64,000 nt of DNA, from positions 122,098 to 186,097 of the forward strand of contig NW_003214716.1 of the NCBI RefSeq assembly GCF_000006405.1, in the 5' to 3' direction. Under the pieces are notes generated by a model, which searched no databases, had not been told where the DNA came from, and worked only from the letters and a program-made list of their open reading frames with translations. Position 1 is the first letter of the stretch, and each line of letters begins with the position of its first letter. The translations under genes were made by a program, and so were the position numbers. Positions 46,550 through 57,905 of this stretch are shown here, one piece after another. Source of the DNA: Perkinsus marinus ATCC 50983. Taxonomy: Eukaryota > Perkinsozoa > Perkinsida > Perkinsidae.

Positions 46550-48076
46550 TTACTCCTCCGTAGTCGTTGCTTGTTGTGAAACGATTTTACCCACAATGTC
46601 ATCGTCACGGAAAACTTGGAAGTCTTCACCGTCTAACTTCAAATTCATACCACCAAATTCGGGGATAATAACTTTATCACCGGGCTGGACCGAAATAGGG
46701 ATCTGAAAATACAAACACTGTACAGGTGTATTGATGATGATGATGATACACACTGTATAGACAACGACGACGACAATACAACTGTATTGATGATGATGAT
46801 ACAGATACACACTGTATAGACAACGACGACGACAATACAACTGTATTGATGATGATGATACAGATACACACTGTATAGACAACGACGACGACGACAATAC
46901 AACTGTATTGATGATGATGATGATACACACTGTATAGACAACGACGACGACAATACAACTGTATTGATGATGATGATACACACTGTATAGACAACGACGA
47001 CGACAATACAACTGTATTGATGATGATGATACACACTGTATAGACAACGACGACGACAATACAACTGTATTGATGATGATGATACACACTGTATAGACAA
47101 CGACGACGACAATACAACTGTATTGATGATGATGATGATACAGATACACACTGTATAGACAACGACGACGACAATACAACTGTATTGATGATGATACACA
47201 CTGTATAGACAACGACGACGACAATACAACTGTATTGATGATGATGATACACACTGTATAGACAACGACGACGACAATACAACTGTATTGATGATGATGA
47301 TACACACTGTATAGACAACGACGACGACAATACAACTGTATTGATGATGATGATACACACTGTATAGACAACGACGACGACAATACAACTGTATTGATGA
47401 TGATGATACACACTGTATAGACAACGACGACGACAATACAACTGTATTGATGATGATGATACACACTGTATAGACAACGACGACGACGACAATACAACTG
47501 TATTGATGATGATGATGATACACACTGTATAGACAACGACGACGACAATACAACTGTATTGATGATGATGATGATGATACACACTGTATAGACAACGACG
47601 ACGACAATACAACTGTATTGATGATGATACACACTGTATAGACAACGACGACGACAATACAACTGTATTGATGATGATGATACACACTGTATAGACAACG
47701 ACGACGACAATACAACTGTATCGACCACCGAGAAGCGTCGAAAGCATACCTCACATGGTAGCCTTCCTCTATCTCACCTTAGTTCCATCATTGAGGATCC
47801 TACCGCTACCAACAGCCATGACTACAGCCTGGTTAATAGTCGGCTTGGCAGCCTCGGGCAGGAACACTCCTGTAGCGGTCTTCGACTCCACACTGAACAA
47901 CAACCATACAGTACTTTCCTACAGCCGTACAGCAGCAAGAGCGAGGTTGTCAAGTGCAAGCGCGTATCACTCTAGAAGGGTCCTCACCGAAGTTTCTGCA
48001 CTAGGACTCGATCGAGGAGGGGGATGAAGCGGCTGGCAACCCTAGAAGCAGCAGTAGCGGCGTGTACTACAGACAT
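46550..48076 (-). CDS. HSP10: Mitochondrial chaperonin 10 (HSP10/GroES)
   Basis: Co-chaperonin that caps HSP60 for folding of mitochondrial proteins. Three exons in frame, 118 aa: 47988-48076, 47778-47892, 46550-46702. Conserved order is complete: FIPLLDRVLVQKL, the mobile-loop region ESKTATGVFLPEAAK, VVMAVGSGR, ISVQPGDKVIIPEFGG and the C-terminal VFRDDDIVGKI. The first 17 residues (MSVVHAATAASRVASRF) are basic and lack acids, so they look like a mitochondrial presequence. Intron 1 is 95 nt. Intron 2 is 1075 nt and filled by a minisatellite that lies exactly between conserved residues DGTK and IPIS. Confidence 0.95.
46722..47722. repeat. Compound minisatellite in HSP10 intron 2
   Basis: About 19 units of 48-63 bases: ACACTGTATAGACAACGACG, a short CGA run, CAATACAACTGTATT, then a GAT run. 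Length changes are whole GAT, CGA or ACAGAT steps, so the period stays a multiple of three. All three minus frames remain open for 356-392 codons as a result. Confidence 0.95.
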
Positions 48077-48615
48077 GGGCGTATCGATCCAATAAAAATC
48101 ACCTGTACAACCACCGTAGACGAGGGCAAGGTTATCTAAACGGAGTCCATCATAGATTGTTCAATGAGCAGTCAGTTGAGGAAATACAGGAAATCCAAGG
48201 TCTTCAAATCTCGCTACGCCCAACTGATCGATTATGCTCAACTCCTATTTTTAAGGTGCGCCTTGAGTTCCAAAGTCATAGGCCCAGTATTACTCCGCTT
48301 CGCTGTTATAGTGACTGCTATCCATCTTCATGCAAAAGGAGTGGTTGTGCATTATATCTTTTAGTTCCTTGTTTAGACACAAATGACATTTACTAGCCCG
48401 ATACGAATCTTAGCACTAGCATATATCTTAGCATATCTTTGCATATATCTTTGCATATATCTTTGCATATATTATGCTAATTAGGTTTCCGCAAAGTCTC
48501 GCACTTTTCATAAGAACTAGCGTAGAAGTGTAACACATATACGTTAAAGGCGTAAGATTTTACGCTTAACAACAATCGCTGAAATATTTTTCAGCGTAAC
48601 AAACAGTGCAATCTA
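48077..48615. other. Divergent intergenic region, HSP10 / LEM gene
   Basis: Between two divergently transcribed genes. Positions 48420-48475 are a small tandem repeat of GCATATATCTT (about five units). No promoter motif is certain. Confidence 0.5.
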
Positions 48616-51600
48616 ATGAGCTCTTCCCCTGGCAACTACGCGGCGATGACCATTGCGGAGCTCCGAAGTATTCTGACTAGAAATGGTGTTAAGGTGCCTC
48701 AGTCTAGTATAAAGAAGGCAGTACTGGTAAAGTAAGTGTGTGGTATCTTGAGGGTGACCGAGGAAGATACAGAATAGGCCCATGTTATACTTGCGCGCAT
48801 TTTAACAAATACATCTTCGTATATCAAAAAGCCGTGCATTTGTGGTATAATAATTTCACTTGAAATTCTCCAACTTTAATCGGACTTAGACTTTTCAAGT
48901 TGTACTTTTCTACCACGCGCATTCTAACTGTATGCTGTCGCCGATTGTGATGACATCAGGGAAATGCCTTATAACGCAGCCTGATTATACCTAGTTGATT
49001 TTCAGCTGAGAGATTTTTTCACTTGAGGGGGACACATTGCGTGCTGCGGAAAATTGCGGTAATTATGGTGCATCAGCATTTTCTAATGTGAATTTTTCAT
49101 CGAGAATTTATTATCTTCGTCAACGAACTAACACGGGGTTATATACTGGGTGATAATTGTCTCGTTCGCCCTCATATCTCAGTAATGGTTCCGAATATTA
49201 TAGTTTCATTCGAGTATATAATATTTATTCTCTGTTGAAGTATGAGAGAATACGGTAAGGTTAGTGTGTTGGTCGCAAGCGGAAGTTTTGGTTGGTTTTT
49301 GGACATTTTTATTTCAAGTCGTAAGGCTGCTCCTGAGCTCAGTTGTTGAGGAAACGCAGATTTTTTTTCGAATTCTCCTAAGAAAAAATACGCTGTTCAC
49401 TTGTGTGACATGTGTTGTAATTATTTTTACTTTTTTTTCTGTTTAGCATGTGTTTGAAGGAGTTGGGTCCGGTCGTTTCAAGAAGAGAATCTTCTATGGC
49501 GAGTCCGCTACCACAAACGCCGTCGAGCTCTGGAGGAAAGAGTAAGCGCAAAGTTGAAAGAATATATATGTTTGCTTTGCTCAGCTTCTTGAAACGGTCG
49601 GTAAAAACATATATTATTGGAGTTCCGCAACTCGTTAAAGTGAAGTGGCGTAAAACTCGTTTCTCATCATTATATTTTTTCCAGAAGCTTTTCGTGGGGT
49701 AAAAGTGTACAGAAATCAACAAGAATTTTCTGAATTTTCATAATTGATATTTCGTCTTGTATAGAAAAGCTTCGCTCCGCCTTTTTTCCCAGGCCCTGTT
49801 AGATCGCGTCGCGGTTCATCTAAAGGGGATAGGGGTTCGAGAGTGAGTAAGAGCTCGAGAGTTGGTCGTGAAAGGTCAGTAAAATTGAATATTTTTCTGC
49901 GAATTTTGATTTTTTGAATTTTTTTTCTCGTCGTGCTTACTTGAGCGTAGTGAAAAACGGCGATGTGAAGAATACTCGTTGGAGTTTCAAGGAAAATTGA
50001 GAAATTTATGGTTATAACAGATGTATATAGTAGCAATAATACCTTTCACAACCCGTTTTACGTGAAGTGGCGTCGTAAAACTCGTTGAAAAACGCGATAT
50101 TCGCGGTGATATGCAGTTTTTCCACTAGTGTTTTTCATATCACGGATCGTGATACTCTGAAGAATAATCTCAACACATGCATCGCGTGTGTTAAGCTCCA
50201 CTTCGCGTTTTACGGGTGGAATTGTAATGAGTTTATTTTGCATTGAGTTTTCATTTAGCATTTCTTTTTTAAATTTTCGTTGAAAATTTTTTTTGGCCTA
50301 TATAAAAAATTTTCATGTTTGGAAATTCACACAGATGGAATATGTAATATTCGTAATTTAGTACTAGTCGACCTACGACGAACTCTCGAGGCTCTGCGGT
50401 GACGAGGAGGAGTTCGAGAGCGCGAACTAGCATCTCATCTGCGGTTGACAGTGAAGGTAATAGGAGGTGAAAAATTTGAAAAAAATGTTTTTTTTGCCAA
50501 AAAAGTGGGTAAATTATCAAAAATTTAATGAACTATCATGAGTTTAATGAAAATTTATGAGCAAAATATTTAATTGTCAGCGTCACTCGCCACAAAATTG
50601 TGTGTTCAGGAACTGACCTAGTAGATGTAGCTCGGATGTTCTCTAGTGATGAAGAGGAGATGAGCGATTCGATGGGGTAGGTGGGCAGTATGTGATTCGG
50701 GAGAATTGTGGTATAAGGCACGATCGCAGAAGTAGTGTGTCACCAACAAGGAGGAGTAGTAGAAGACGTAAATCGAGTGAGTTGGTAACAGCAGTGGTGA
50801 ATTTCTCTTGTTTGGTTGTTCTTAGGTCGGCCTCCGAGTCGTAGCAGTGGAGTGTCGAGTATGGAAAAGGTGGTAGTTTGTGGATTCCGCGCGCCGTGAA
50901 ATTATGAGTGATTACTTCTATTGGTTGTTTTGGAGTGGGAAAATATATATCACGACTACTGCACAGTGTGGGAAAATATGCACATATGTTGGTGACAATA
51001 TGGAATTTCTGAGAGGAAATTTTGCAAAATTCTTGTTGGTTTCTGTACATTTCTACCCTAGTTTGTATATGGACTCCTATAATGAGTGAGGAAACTCCTA
51101 GGGTCAGCGAACATATATCACAACATTGCTACTGCATATCTCCGCGAATATCGCGTTTTTAATAGAGTTTTGCGACGCCACTTCACGTAAAACGGGTAGT
51201 TGTGAAACTGCATTGAATTTGTTATAGTTGCGTTTTACTATCAGTGTGGTGGTGATACCTTCAACAGTGCTCTTATTACTTTGTTTATTACGTTAACGTG
51301 TATATGATAGTAATATTCTCAATCGTTGGAGTTTCTTGCCCCTAGTGATATGAAAAACACTAGTGAAAAACATATTTCACGACTACTGCATATCATCGCG
51401 TTGAATATCGCGTTTTTCACCACTTCACATAAAACGGGTAATCGTGAAACTTTAATATTTCGAAACTACTTTCTCGTGTGAGAGGGAAAACATGAGTAGT
51501 ATCAGTTCATGATGGAGTGTTTGTAGACCTCTTTTGAATCTTCGGTGGAGGAACCTAAGATACCTTCACGACGTGTGACGATATCGCCGCTAAGCTACTT

Positions 51601-54600
51601 ACAGCCCTTGAAGGAAGCTCAAACGCGGGAGAGGTCCTCGAGAGTAATATGAGGGATGAATATCAAATTTTAGAGCAGCAGTTTTTGGGGGTTTGGGGAT
51701 TCCGTGAAATTGTGCATATTTCTTCACATCGTTTTAAATCTACACATTTCTACACACGAAGAAATCTCGTACTAGGCGTATAGATTATTGTTTTACCAAG
51801 ATTTTTTCTGCAGAATAATTATGGAGGTTGAAATTTTGAGTATATGTGAGGGGAAATTTTTTGGGGGGATTTCCTGAAATTGTGCATAGTTCTGCACACC
51901 GTTTTAGATCTCGCACTACTAGGCGTATATTTTGGTTTTAACAAGATTTGTTCTGCGGAATAATTATGAAATTTTAAATCGATTTCGGAATTGGTTTTCA
52001 GCCCTGGAATTACGATGTGATTCTTCGAAAATTGTTAATTTGAATTTATCAGGTTACTACTGCACTTGGCGTTATGTTGGTGCTCGCGCTCGCAGCTGCA
52101 TACTGGTAGTTAATAAAAACGTTTCGGGGAGTATAAGAGGATTCAGGTATCTCCCCGGGCCGCGACCGATTTATTGCGATGATATTACGAAGGAGGATTG
52201 TGAACCATGCCCTCCTAACGCCGAGTGTCGCGGTCGTAGTATGGTGTGCAAGCCTTTGTTCAAGCGTGATGGAGATGTGTGTGTGAGAGATGAACGATTG
52301 TAGTAATGGGCGTTTTAAGAGGGGTAATTTATTCCGAAAATGTGATTTGAGGAATTAGCGATGTTTTGAGCGTTTATGTAGTGTTGAAATATAAAACTAT
52401 GTGAGATGATGAAGAATTGTGGTAATCAGTATGAGAAAATATGGTCAGGTTATAAGAATTCGGTTTTTTGGTTTTTGTACATTTTTATTTCGAGGCTCCT
52501 GAGCTCAGTTGTTGAAAAAACCAGTTGAAGTTCAGGCTCGAAATTCGCATTCGTTGACGAGAAACGCAGACTTTCAGAATTTTCCTGAAAAATACACTGC
52601 TTATATTTCTCCATTACTGGTGATGGTTTTGGAGGAGTATATGCTCGCTTTTCGCAGCCGAGGTATAAGTGTGCAGAAAAGAAGGAGAATTTTCCCAAAA
52701 TTTTTCCCCATTTTCTCGTATTGTTATCAACACACGTAGTTTACTATGTGCATACTTTCCCACACTTTATGGAGGAGTAATCGTTGATATAAAATTTGTT
52801 GAAATTGTGGTATAGGTATATGGCAGCCTCCCAGAAAACGAGGAGGATTTTCCGAAAATTTTCCCATTTTTTCATACTGTTATCAACTCACACGTAGACA
52901 CATTGACCATGTGTGGAATCTCTTACGTTTTTTCGAAGACGAAATTGTTGATATAAATATTTGTGATCGAAATTGTGGTAAAGGTATATGGCGTCACATC
53001 ACATGGCAGCCTCTCTAGCTGAGCACCTAGCGGAGCGTCGGGGGGATTATGAATGTTATAAAACTCGGTATCAACTTGACCAGGACGAGGCTAAGAGGTA
53101 GTGAGAGGATGGTTACGGTTTGGGTAGTGGATGATCGTATTTTCGGGAAATTCGCAATTTTTTTTGATAATTTACCGAATTTTTTTGGGAAAAAATGCCC
53201 ATTTTTAACATTTTCCACAGACTGATTTTAAAGAGTCACGTATCGTTGTCGTATATTCAGAATTAATGTCGTTGATTGAAATCGGTACGTTTTTGTTGAG
53301 ACCGGTTACTTGTTTGAAATTTTGGGTGATTCATTAGAATTAGTCGGGCGAAAAAAGAGGATTTTTTTCTTACAAAAATGCACTTTTTTTGTTTTTTTCC
53401 GAATTAATTACCTTTAATTATTATTAAAGAATCGAATTAGATTACCTTTTTTTAATTAATTACGAGTCGTTATCGCGTAGTTAAAATGTTGAAGTTGGGA
53501 ACGATAATAATATGAATTTTCCTGAAATTTTCCGACATTTTCCTGAAGTTTTTCGAAATTTTCCTAAAATTTTCCGAAAATTTTCGACACTGTTCTATGT
53601 GTTTTTAGATATCTCCGTGTAAAATGTTGGGAGGCGAGAAGACTTGGGAATAAGGACTTCGAAGCGGCATTTAAATTGATGTGTAATAGGGGCTGTTGAT
53701 ATATGCGTGGGTAATCTCGGAACTGTATTACTTCACACGTACTGTATAGGATTATATACAAATTCGTATAGAAGTGAAAAGAAATGTGAGAAGAATTCCG
53801 CGAATTTTTTTGATAATTTTTGTATTGTCTTCAACACATGTAGTTGAGCATCAATATAATATGAATTATAATATGACGTTGGAGTTCCAGTGGCGTAAAA
53901 CTCGGTGAAAAACGCGATATTCGCGGTGATATGCGGTAGTCGTGAAATATGTTTTTTTTCATATCACTAGGGTGAAGCTCCATTGAAATTTAATTTAATT
54001 TTATATATGTCATTTTGGAGTTTCGTTTGTTTTACGTGAAATGGCGTAACACTCCACGTGAAAAACGCGAAAACACTCGGCGAATACTACCGGGTGAATT
54101 ATCTCTTTTCGCAAAGTGAAATATGAAATATGTTATTCACTAGTGTTTTTCATATCACTAGGGTGAAGCTCCGATGGATATTTTACGCATCGGAAAAACT
54201 CGATAGTATTTTGTAAGAAAATACGCACATGGTCATTTCCATGATGATGACGGTATGAAATTTTGGGTTTTTTTTCTGCGACTCGTTTGTAAACTTTTGA
54301 GCTCAGCTGAGCTGAAAATTGAAATTATTTTTCGTTGATTTTTGGTTAGTGTCGGAGTCGTTACCTTCCGAGTTCGGCAATCAAGTTGTTCACACTGCTG
54401 GGGGTACTTTTTGGTCGTTAAAGTCGTCGAAGAGAATTCATTGCCAAATCGTGGAGGCGATAGAAATGTGGTGGCGACCGGTGACGATGATTTTAATTAT
54501 CGTCTTGTTGGCTGCATGGAGACTGAGGAGGTAAGCTGAAATGGTGGTTTTTTTTCGGAAAATTTTCGAGAAAAAATTAAATCATTTTTGAGATATTTTT

Positions 54601-55589
54601 AAAGTAGGAGAAGTAGGATTGTTATGGTAAGTGAATTGGTGAGAAGTTGTTCTCTCACCATATGAGGGAAATCGTCATAATTTTCTTCACTGTCCGAAGG
54701 GGTGACGAAATGATGGGGTTTTCATAGAGTGGCGTCTTAGTTTTGAAGTGAGGTTGAAGTTGTTTTGGTAGGTGAAGTAGTGAGAAATTTAATACACTGG
54801 AGTTTCACCCGTTTTACGTGAAGTGGCGCAAAACTCGGTGAAAAACGCGATATCGCGGTGATATGCAGTAGTCGCGAAATATATTTTTTACTGATGTTTT
54901 TTATATCGCTAGGGTGAAACTCCAGTAGAATGTTGATTACACATGAAAATGGTTAAGTTTTGGGAAATCGTCGATAATAGTGAGAGAATTTTTGAATTCA
55001 GCTGAGATAAAAATACTGGTCTCCAAACCAGAATTTTTTCGAGAAGGCGTTTATAATTTTAATATTTTAGAACGTCGTGAAGTGATTGTATATTGGCCTA
55101 GTGCGTTTGTAATAGTTTCTTGACAACCTCTTTGTATGAGCATTTTTATCGCTACAATACACATCATAAAAGTAGAGTTTCTTGACCCTAGTGATATGGA
55201 AAACACTAGTGAGAAATATATTTCACGACTACTGTGTAGCGTGAAAATCGCGTTTTTCACGGAGTTTTACGCCGCTTCACGTAAAACGTGGTGTGAAACT
55301 CCAGTGCAGGTGGTCGAACAGGAGATGGGCTCGCAAGTCGGCTGTCGAAGCGGTGACGGCGTGTACTCGTCTCGGCAGTGATGGAAGTATCAGAGGCATC
55401 CGAGTTCGTGACTTAGCCGTTGAAGTCTTGCACTGGCCTGAGGGGAAAGTACGTACGTATATGGACGAGCTCGTTAAGGAGGAGGCGGACGTGCAGTCTT
55501 CGGGAGATGGGGAGTATTGGTCGGATGCTGCGGTGAAGCGACTGGTGGCAACGAGTAAGGAGGGAGGGAGAGGCTATCGCATGTTTTGA
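48616..55589 (+). CDS. LEM/HeH-MSC inner nuclear membrane protein (Src1/MAN1 type)
   Basis: Thirteen exons in frame, 468 aa: 48616-48731, 49447-49541, 49793-49874, 50368-50456, 50610-50676, 50718-50776, 50826-50869, 52053-52105, 52147-52299, 52984-53097, 53609-53682, 54350-54530, 55310-55589. Residues 10-40 are an HeH/LEM helix pair (MTIAELRSILTRNGVKVPQ). An Arg/Ser-rich nucleoplasmic segment follows. Membrane span 1 (VTTALGVMLVLALAAAYW) is near 185-202, then the lumenal MSC domain with CEPCPPNAEC and LAERRGDYEC, span 2 (PVTMILIIVLLAAW, about 356-371) and a C-terminal winged helix (RGIRVRDLAVEVL...MDELV). This is the full Src1/Heh1/MAN1 architecture, which tethers chromatin to the nuclear envelope. 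Junction 9-10 was settled by phase. Confidence 0.92.
49617..49670 (-). mobile_element. Family A left-half fragment, LEM gene intron 2
   Basis: TTGGAGTTCCGCAACTCG then AAGTGGCGTAAAACTCG; rest lost. Confidence 0.65.
50041..50150 (-). mobile_element. Family A element without ends, LEM gene intron 3
   Basis: CACAACCCGTTTTACGTGAAG to CATATCACGG; both termini are eroded. Confidence 0.75.
50930..51212 (+). mobile_element. Family A element interrupted by family B, LEM gene intron 7
   Basis: The A halves (50930-50963 and 51129-51212) rejoin exactly at CACGACTACTGCATATC once the B copy and one CTACTGCA are removed. Confidence 0.9.
50964..51128 (+). mobile_element. Family B element nested in family A, 8-bp duplication
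   Basis: 165 bp, CAGTGTGGGAAAATATGC to ATATCACAACATTG, flanked by CTACTGCA on both sides (50956-50963 and 51129-51136). The uninterrupted A consensus contains CTACTGCA once. Confidence 0.95.
51327..51454 (+). mobile_element. Family A element, LEM gene intron 7
   Basis: 128 bp, left end perfect, right end GAAACTTTA. Confidence 0.85.
52760..53005 (+). repeat. Duplicated 3' splice-site region, LEM gene intron 9
   Basis: GAAATTGTGGTA(TA/AA)GGTATATGGC occurs at 52810 and 52972, with shared upstream bases (TTGATATAAA). The second copy is the real exon 10 acceptor; the first is a relic about 163 bases earlier. Confidence 0.7.
53880..53982 (-). mobile_element. Family A element, shortened, LEM gene intron 11
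   Basis: TGGAGTTCCAGTGGCG to GTGAAGCTCCA; lacks the CCCGTTTTACG part. Confidence 0.8.
54016..54174 (-). mobile_element. Family A element, variant centre, LEM gene intron 11
   Basis: Contains part of the long-form block in reverse (GAAAACACTCGGCGAAT) and ends GAAGCTCCG. Confidence 0.75.
54798..54924 (-). mobile_element. Family A element, LEM gene intron 12
   Basis: 127 bp, perfect ends. Confidence 0.9.
55173..55303 (+). mobile_element. Family A element touching the exon 13 acceptor
   Basis: TAGAGTTTCTTGACC to GTGAAACTCCA. The acceptor GTGCAG ends at 55309, six bases after the element, so its right end supplies most of the polypyrimidine/branch region. Confidence 0.85.
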
Positions 55590-57905
55590 ATTGATGATTA
55601 TAGTAATAGTAATGCACTAATGATATTAATGGATTTCTAACGTAGCTGGGGAGAGGCTGAAATGTTGAGTTTGGTTGTTTTGAGAGTATTAACAACAGGT
55701 AGACAAGTTTACGGTTGTGAAACTGAAATTGAGCATAGCAACGTCAATCAATATAGGGAAAAACAGCATCAAATGTGGAGCACGCACGAACAAGGCAGAA
55801 CTAGTGTTGGTGGAACCGGGCGAATTGGACGGCTTCATATGGCAAAAAACGCAAGAGTGGCCTAAGTAGGACTGATACTGCTCCAATACAATGACAATGA
55901 ATGTATCGTACGCAAGTACATAGCTACTCGGAAAGGCTCGCCCTTCATCGTCCCATGAGAACCCTCATCACATCTTGCTCGTCAATCCTCAATAGAGTCT
56001 TATTTGTGATATGAAGAACTAACTCGGAATTTTAGGGTTGATGAAAGATTTTTCCCAATTTTTTGATAATTTACCAACTTTTTTTCCGAAAAAAAGTTGA
56101 GTTTGATAGTGCTGGGATTGCCGGAGTCTCATCTGTAATATGAAGAGCCAATATGACATTTTCGAGCCGATGAAATATTTTTTCCCGAAATTTTTGGAAA
56201 TTTTCTGACTTTTTTCGAATAAATGCGCTTTTTCCTGACTAGTTTTAATGAATTACCCGAAATTTTAATGGAAAAGCTGATCTCTTGACCATTGTGCCGT
56301 ATATATTTCACAACAAGTGAACTAGACTATTGGCCTTATCATTTCATTTCTTTAGTCTAGGCTTATTGATATTCAAGATTGTTCGAGTTTGATTCATCGG
56401 CTACCCTTTAGAATATCAACTCGTATTATGTAGGGGAATAGCCTAGGAAGTATGAGCGGAAAAATCACAGCTTAGCTCAGTAGTGGGACAGCTGAATAAT
56501 GGGACAGCTAATTGTGTTGAATACTGCACCTTGCGTTCTCTGTATGGCCAGCAACGTATCTGATATGATCGAGTATTGTCTACTAGATGAAAAACTGTTG
56601 ATGCAAAGAGTGGTATTTTCCAGCAGGAGTGAGGTTAGTTCGATGTCGTCAACACTGCCTACTGATGTGTATGTTTTATGGTAGAAGTTTTTCACCATAT
56701 TATTGTTGAGTTGAGAGTGAACTGAGGTATAAGGGATTAGATTTCCATCGAGAGAAAACAGACATTGAAAAGGAGGTGTTTATCGCATATTACATCGCAG
56801 GGAAAAGACAATGATATGATTTGGGTGGTTTTTGTATTATTATGATGACACCGTGACACCATAGTGATGCAGTGATCCGCATTAGTGCGTCCTGAGACTG
56901 GGATATCAGTATACATATTTTAATCCATAGCATTGAATATAATTATATAATACATTGGAGTTTAACCACCCGTTTTACTACACGAAGTGGCGTAATACTC
57001 CACGTGAAAAACGTGATATTCGCGATGTGAAGTGGGGAATTGAAAACACTTCGCGAATTACACCGGACAAATCATCACATTTCACGTAAAGCACATTATA
57101 ATAAATATAACCTAATATTTAGTTTCTTATTATCCCCTTATTAGTATATAGTTATTAATATATTATGATATATAAAGTACATATAATTAGCTTATTAATA
57201 GACTACTACTGGTACGGCTATCTAACGGTACAGCAGTATGTGCCATTGGCATGTTCTGTTGTATTACGCGGTACGAGAGGAACAGTGTATTTGTTGAGAA
57301 ATAGTGTTCGTTACACAATAGTGGTCACGTATATACGACAATGTTGTAACGACATGTATGTCTTATCTCTAACCTCACTGTGGGAGAGATTAAACACTCG
57401 CTCTGTTAATCTATGTAATATCTGCTAATCAGATTAACTTAATTCATCTAATCTATTTAATTTAACACACACACTCTATGAAGAAGAAGAAGAAGAAGAA
57501 GAAGAAGAATCACTCGCTATATTCTGAAATGAAATAAAGTTGAGGCACACCAAGTCGGTGTCACCGACAACCCTTCGCCATGCTTGTCAGAGCTTGTCAT
57601 TATTAGTGTATATAACGACATCACAGAAAACTTCTGTTGCATCATAACAGAACACCTATTCCTGGTATGGAAAGTGATAAGTAATTATCCTGTGTGGTTG
57701 TACATTACAATCAAGAACTCGTAAATGATGATTGATACTGAAATTCTCTTGTTAAGTTCAGAAAACTAGGCGGGGAAAATAGTCTGCGATATCGCCTACA
57801 GAATGATCGCAGAAAACTACAACTCTGCCTTCAACGAAAGTGAACGTCTTGACGACAAAGAAAAAAGAAGGGAAAACGACAATACAATGAAAGAACAGTA
57901 ATTTT
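55590..57905. other. Intergenic between convergent LEM and RRM genes
   Basis: Contains a family A remnant at 56956-57112 and a GAA microsatellite at 57479-57509. ORFs of 60-87 codons (for example 57165-57428) are unsupported. Confidence 0.5.
57479..57509. repeat. (GAA)n microsatellite
   Basis: About ten GAA units. Confidence 0.95.

Noticed and set aside
46550-47754. Three minus-strand ORFs of 356-392 codons
   Set aside because: They are the HSP10 intron minisatellite read in each frame; only the last 50 codons (46550-46702) are real exon.
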